A stretch of 8,375 bases of DNA from NCBI GenBank assembly GCA_964346545.1, contig CAYFVR010000214.1, forward strand, positions 1 through 8,375, written 5' to 3'. The translations under genes and the position numbers were made by a program. Of the stretch, positions 5,840-8,375 are shown in pieces. A model generated the notes under the pieces. It made no database searches and was not told the origin of the DNA. It saw only the letters and a list, made by a program, of their open reading frames with translations. The stretch comes from CAYFVR01 sp964346545. GTDB taxonomy: Bacteria; Desulfobacterota; Desulfobacteria; Desulfobacterales; Desulfococcaceae. Each line of letters starts with the position of its first letter. Position 1 is the first letter of the stretch.

Positions 5840-6631
5840 ATGTCAGACATGCAGTCCGATTCCCACCCCATCAAGGAATTCAAACAATGTCCGTTTTGCG
5901 GCCGGATATGGATGTCCGTCGGGGCCTATCCCGACGGACGATTCTCCGTCCGTTGCCTGTGCGGCGCCGGCGGCCCCAAAGAAGATACCCGCGAAAAAGC
6001 CATCCAATCCTGGAACCTCCGGGACCAACATCTCTTCTGGAATCCGTTTCGCCTTTCCATTCGATTCCACAACGCCAGCCGAACCGTGGACTTCCGCGGC
6101 AATTTGGAATCCATCGATCTGGCCACGGTTCTCCAGATGCTCGCCTCCAAGGAAAAGACCGGCATCCTCCAACTTTCCCGGGGCCATTTCAAAAGCACAA
6201 TCTGTCTGAACCACGGCAACATTATCGCCGCAAGCGACAGCAACGGGCTTCGGCTCGGCCAGATTCTCTTCAACAATGGGATGATTTCCGGAAAACGGCT
6301 CAAACAGGCCCTGACGACGGCCAAAGAGCGGGACAAAATGCTGGGCGAAGTGCTCCTCTCCAAAAACTTCATCGACGAGAGCGTTTTGCGGAGCGTCATC
6401 CAGCAACAGGTCCAGGAGGCGGTGCTGGAGCTTTTTTTCTGGAAGGAGGGCGCCTTCGAATACCGCGACTGCATGCTGGATTTCGATCAGCGAAGCATGA
6501 AGGAGATCAACACCATGGAAATCATCATGGAGTCGGCCCGGCGGATGGACGAGTGGGAGGAGATCAAGCAGCGAAAAACCGCCGCCGCCGTGGTCACCCC
6601 GAAGCCGTACGGAATGAACGCCGCCGAATAA
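5840..6631 (+). CDS. Lar-like zinc-ribbon / DUF4388 (PATAN) protein
   Basis: This 263-residue, probably cytoplasmic protein has two parts. Residues 14-61 resemble the Lar restriction-alleviation zinc ribbon: CPFCG (17-21), VRCLCGAGGP (37-46) and a closing REKAIQSWNLR. Its second cysteine pair is C-x-C rather than the usual C-x2-C. Residues about 84-210 match the DUF4388/PATAN pattern: FRGNLESIDLATVLQMLASKEK, TGILQLSRG, ICLNHGNIIAA, LRLGQILFNNGMIS, LGEVLLSKNFID and ELFFWKEGAFEY. A charged helical tail follows. DUF4388 is usually found in signalling and motility regulators, so a protein-interaction or regulatory role is likely but undefined. I chose ATG 5840 because residues encoded from the upstream ATG at 5759 are low-complexity and unlike either domain. 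GGAAAGGG lies about 10 nt upstream; a start at 5849 is also possible. Confidence 0.83.
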   Translation: MSDMQSDSHPIKEFKQCPFCGRIWMSVGAYPDGRFSVRCLCGAGGPKEDTREKAIQSWNLRDQHLFWNPFRLSIRFHNASRTVDFRGNLESIDLATVLQMLASKEKTGILQLSRGHFKSTICLNHGNIIAASDSNGLRLGQILFNNGMISGKRLKQALTTAKERDKMLGEVLLSKNFIDESVLRSVIQQQVQEAVLELFFWKEGAFEYRDCMLDFDQRSMKEINTMEIIMESARRMDEWEEIKQRKTAAAVVTPKPYGMNAAE

Positions 6632-6679
6632 GGCGGTTTGCAAAAATACCGATATCGAAGCCCCAAACACCCCCCCGAC

Positions 6680-6700
6680 CCCCCTCAAGGGGGATGTTTT
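6680..6700 (+). terminator. Weak candidate terminator after the DUF4388 gene
   Basis: Five C residues (6680-6684) and five G residues (6689-6693) form a stem over a TCAA loop, followed by ATGTTTT. It lies about 50 nt after the stop at 6631. The stem is short and the T tract interrupted, so this is tentative. The surrounding run of C residues is striking and could be part of a dispersed repeat. Confidence 0.35.
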
Positions 6701-6750
6701 CCCGGTATGAAAATTCGTTCAATTCGCCCAATTCCAGCGAAAGGGCCTCC

Positions 6751-7194
6751 ATGGACGCCGATTCGAAGCTTGCCGCCCGTCGGCGGGAGATCGACCGGAT
6801 ATTTCACTCCGCCCCCTTCATTCGCCTCCTGGGGATCGAGTTGAAATTGGCTTCGGCGGGAGTATGCGAAACCGTCCTGCCGCTGCGCCGGGATCACCTG
6901 CAACAAGACGGCTTCGTTCACGCCGGGGTCCAGGCGACCCTGGCCGATCATACCGCCGGGATCGCCGCCGCCACCCTGGCCCCCGAGGGCAGTCGCGTTT
7001 TGACCGCCGAATTCGACATCGCCCTGATGCGCCCCGCGAAAGGCGATCTGCTGGAATGCCGGGCCACCGTCTTGAAACCCGGCGCGCGCCTGTCCTTCGT
7101 GGAGTCGGAGGTTTTTCGGCGATCGGCGGACGGCGCCGTCCTGGTTTCCAAGGCGAAAGTCCTCATCGCGATGGTTCCCCTCCCCAAGGAATAG
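6751..7194 (+). CDS. PaaI-family hotdog-fold thioesterase
   Basis: This 147-residue protein fits the small acyl-CoA thioesterase family that hydrolyses acyl- or aryl-CoA as a single-hotdog oligomer. The core motif DGFVHAGVQATLADHTAG (53-70) gives the HxG turn and hot-dog helix with Asp66 in the position used for catalysis in PaaI-like enzymes. Downstream strands are VLTAEFDIALMRPAKGD (83-99), LECRATVLKPGARLSFVESEVF and a C-terminal strand LVSKAKVLIAMVP. Length is typical. ATG 6751 follows AAAGGG by about 7 nt. The reading frame is open far upstream through the DUF4388 gene, but that part is out-of-frame shadow. Substrate cannot be told from sequence, and the neighbours give no pathway clue. 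Confidence 0.87.
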   Translation: MDADSKLAARRREIDRIFHSAPFIRLLGIELKLASAGVCETVLPLRRDHLQQDGFVHAGVQATLADHTAGIAAATLAPEGSRVLTAEFDIALMRPAKGDLLECRATVLKPGARLSFVESEVFRRSADGAVLVSKAKVLIAMVPLPKE

Positions 7195-7275
7195 CCCGCC
7201 ATCCGGCCCGCACAACCGGCCGTGCCGCGCCGCGAAATTCCCGCATACCGTTTTTCCCCGATCTTGCGCCGGGAT

Positions 7276-7293
7276 TCGCCGGAATTCCGGCGA
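7276..7293. repeat. 18-bp perfect palindrome TCGCCGGAATTCCGGCGA
   Basis: This perfect, loop-free palindrome lies in the 227-nt gap between the thioesterase and the BON protein. It is about 130 nt upstream of the BON start, and no T tract follows. It suits a dimeric DNA-binding protein better than a terminator. A second small palindrome, GGATATATCC, occurs at 7318-7327. Confidence 0.5.
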
Positions 7294-7421
7294 CCGCCAT
7301 TGATCCCGCCTTCGAACGGATATATCCATATGCCCGCGACCGGCTTCGGGGCGAGCGCCTCGGGCCTTTCCGGTCGGACAAATTTCTCCCGCCATTCAAC
7401 GCACAACGAAAGGAATGCAAA

Positions 7422-8228
7422 ATGGAAAAACCAATCGCACGGATGGGCGCCCTTTTTTCCGGATGGATGATTCTGTTGCTGGTCGTGGGCCTGCATGTCC
7501 CGGCCCACGCGGCCACCGACGCCTGGATCCAGACCCAGCTCATCACCACCTACGGGCTGAACGAACATTTGAATCCCTTCGACATCGAGGTGTCGGTGAC
7601 GGAAGGCGCGGTCACCCTGACCGGCGAGGTGGAAACCGAAATCGAAAAGGAGCTGGCCGGCCAGATCGCCAAAAGCGTGGATGGCGTAAAGTCGGTGAAA
7701 AACGACATCGGCGTCAACCGGGAATCCGACCGGGAAAGACAGCCTTCGGCCTTTTACCAGTCGGTGACCGAAGCGACCCTCACCGCCAAGGTAAAATCCA
7801 ATCTGCTTTGGAACGAACATGTCTCCGGCACCGATATCGCGGTGTCCACGGAGAATGGCGTGGTCACCCTTGAAGGTTCGGTCGGGTCGGAAGCGGAACG
7901 AGACCTGGCGGTACAATTGACGAGAAACACCGATGGGGTCGAGTCCGTTCGAAACCGGATCACCGTTCGCGGCGCGGAAAAAAAGGAAGCCTCCATGGTG
8001 GACAAGGCGGCGGCGGCGGTCGGCGACACTTTCCTGACCGGCAAGGTGAAAGCCGCCCTGATGTCCAGCAAAGGCATGGAGGGGGCCAACGTGAACGTCG
8101 GCACCGATAACGGGACCGTCACCCTGACGGGCACCGTCACGTCCAAGGAACAGGAAAAACACGTCCTGGAAGTGGTGAACAACGTGCAGTCGGTGGAAAA
8201 GGTGGTTTCGAAGCTCCAGATCAACTGA
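7422..8228 (+). CDS. Exported OsmY-like protein with three BON domains
   Basis: This 268-residue protein starts with a clear signal peptide (hydrophobic WMILLLVVGLHVP, AHA cleavage site near residue 30) and so is probably periplasmic. Three BON domains follow, at about 33-97, 116-183 and 203-268. Each has the pattern of an initial helix (WIQTQLITTY, TAKVKSNLLW, TGKVKAALMS), the strand pair I-x-V-x-x-x-x-G-x-V-x-L-x-G, and a final GV-x-SV-x-N or VQSVEKV. BON domains are thought to bind membranes or phospholipid; OsmY itself is an osmotically induced periplasmic protein with two such domains. Short charged linkers join the three here. AGGA lies 7 nt before the ATG. A hairpin terminator follows directly. 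A role in envelope stress is a family-based inference. Confidence 0.9.
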   Translation: MEKPIARMGALFSGWMILLLVVGLHVPAHAATDAWIQTQLITTYGLNEHLNPFDIEVSVTEGAVTLTGEVETEIEKELAGQIAKSVDGVKSVKNDIGVNRESDRERQPSAFYQSVTEATLTAKVKSNLLWNEHVSGTDIAVSTENGVVTLEGSVGSEAERDLAVQLTRNTDGVESVRNRITVRGAEKKEASMVDKAAAAVGDTFLTGKVKAALMSSKGMEGANVNVGTDNGTVTLTGTVTSKEQEKHVLEVVNNVQSVEKVVSKLQIN

Positions 8229-8237
8229 TGGCCGCGA

Positions 8238-8272
8238 CCGAAGGGCGGCCCCGGTCGCCGCCCTCGGTTTTT
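8238..8272 (+). terminator. Intrinsic terminator of the BON-protein gene
   Basis: An 11-bp stem (8238-8249 with 8257-8267, one bulged A) and a 7-nt loop are followed at once by TTTTT (8268-8272). It starts 10 nt after the stop codon. Stem strength, position and T tract are all typical. Confidence 0.85.
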
Positions 8273-8282
8273 CGTATCCGGC

Positions 8283-8311
8283 TTGAGAACATTGGCCGAT
8301 GTTGCTATAGT
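8283..8311 (+). promoter_or_regulatory. Sigma70-type promoter near the right edge
   Basis: TTGAGA (8283-8288) and TATAGT (8306-8311) are spaced by exactly 17 bp, 5 of 6 matches to each consensus hexamer. It lies just past the preceding terminator and faces a start codon at 8359, giving a leader of about 40 nt. Confidence 0.7.
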
Positions 8312-8358
8312 GTCGAAACGCTTACGCCGCCTCATTCCTCCGCGCCACGGGATCGGCC

Positions 8359-8375
8359 ATGACCGCCTATTTCAT
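8359..8375 (+). CDS. Start of a truncated gene at the window edge
   Basis: An ATG at 8359 opens a frame reading MTAYF before the window ends. The well-formed promoter upstream supports a gene here, but the ribosome site is weak (GGGA about 8 nt upstream) and five residues do not allow identification. The true start may lie further right. Confidence 0.35.

Noticed and set aside
5749..7194. A single long plus-strand protein ending in the thioesterase
   Set aside because: Only residues from 6751 onward match a protein family. The upstream part is an out-of-frame reading of the DUF4388 gene.
6864..7421. N-terminal extension of the BON protein reaching back into the thioesterase gene
   Set aside because: The extension is Arg/Pro-rich shadow sequence; a signal peptide and ribosome site support the start at 7422.
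6948..8162. 404-residue minus-strand open frame opposite the thioesterase and BON genes
   Set aside because: It is antisense to two clear genes, with no signal peptide, domain or ribosome site.

Overview
The window is GC-rich, densely coded bacterial chromosome. Its gene complement fits a Gram-negative bacterium, and I suspect a Desulfobacterota (deltaproteobacterial) relative: secreted FN3 proteins, a PduO-type cobalamin adenosyltransferase, a DUF4388 protein, an OsmY-like BON protein and palindromic intergenic elements. This lineage guess is inference; no marker gene is present. I see no rRNA, tRNA, CRISPR, transposase or phage gene.

Layout. Positions 154-2210 (minus) hold a two-gene operon for secreted proteins: a small single-FN3 protein (2210-1866), then a 561-residue modular protein (1839-154). 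The latter carries two copies of one domain, joined by an acidic proline-rich linker made of a 30-bp tandem repeat. The two copies share a 339-bp stretch with no nucleotide difference. A strong hairpin at 83-111 probably ends this operon. An AT-rich divergent intergenic region (2211-2552) with two dyad symmetries separates it from nnr/yjeF (2553-4127, plus), the bifunctional NAD(P)HX repair enzyme.

Convergent to nnr is a minus-strand pair: a PduO-type cob(I)alamin adenosyltransferase (5454-4888), followed 3 nt later by a small FAD/NAD(P)H reductase (4884-4219). Together they could reduce and adenosylate corrinoid. A 385-nt intergenic region (5455-5839) holds a long GC-rich hairpin, a second smaller hairpin and a candidate promoter facing right.

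Three plus-strand genes follow: a Lar-like zinc-ribbon/DUF4388 protein (5840-6631), a PaaI-type hotdog thioesterase (6751-7194), and an exported three-BON-domain OsmY-like protein (7422-8228) with its own intrinsic terminator. The window ends with a good sigma70-type promoter (8283-8311) and the first codons of a further gene.

The most notable items are the perfectly identical internal domain duplication with its repeat linker, the adenosyltransferase/flavoprotein pair, and the zinc-ribbon/DUF4388 fusion. I did not find a clear, wholly new multi-gene system.
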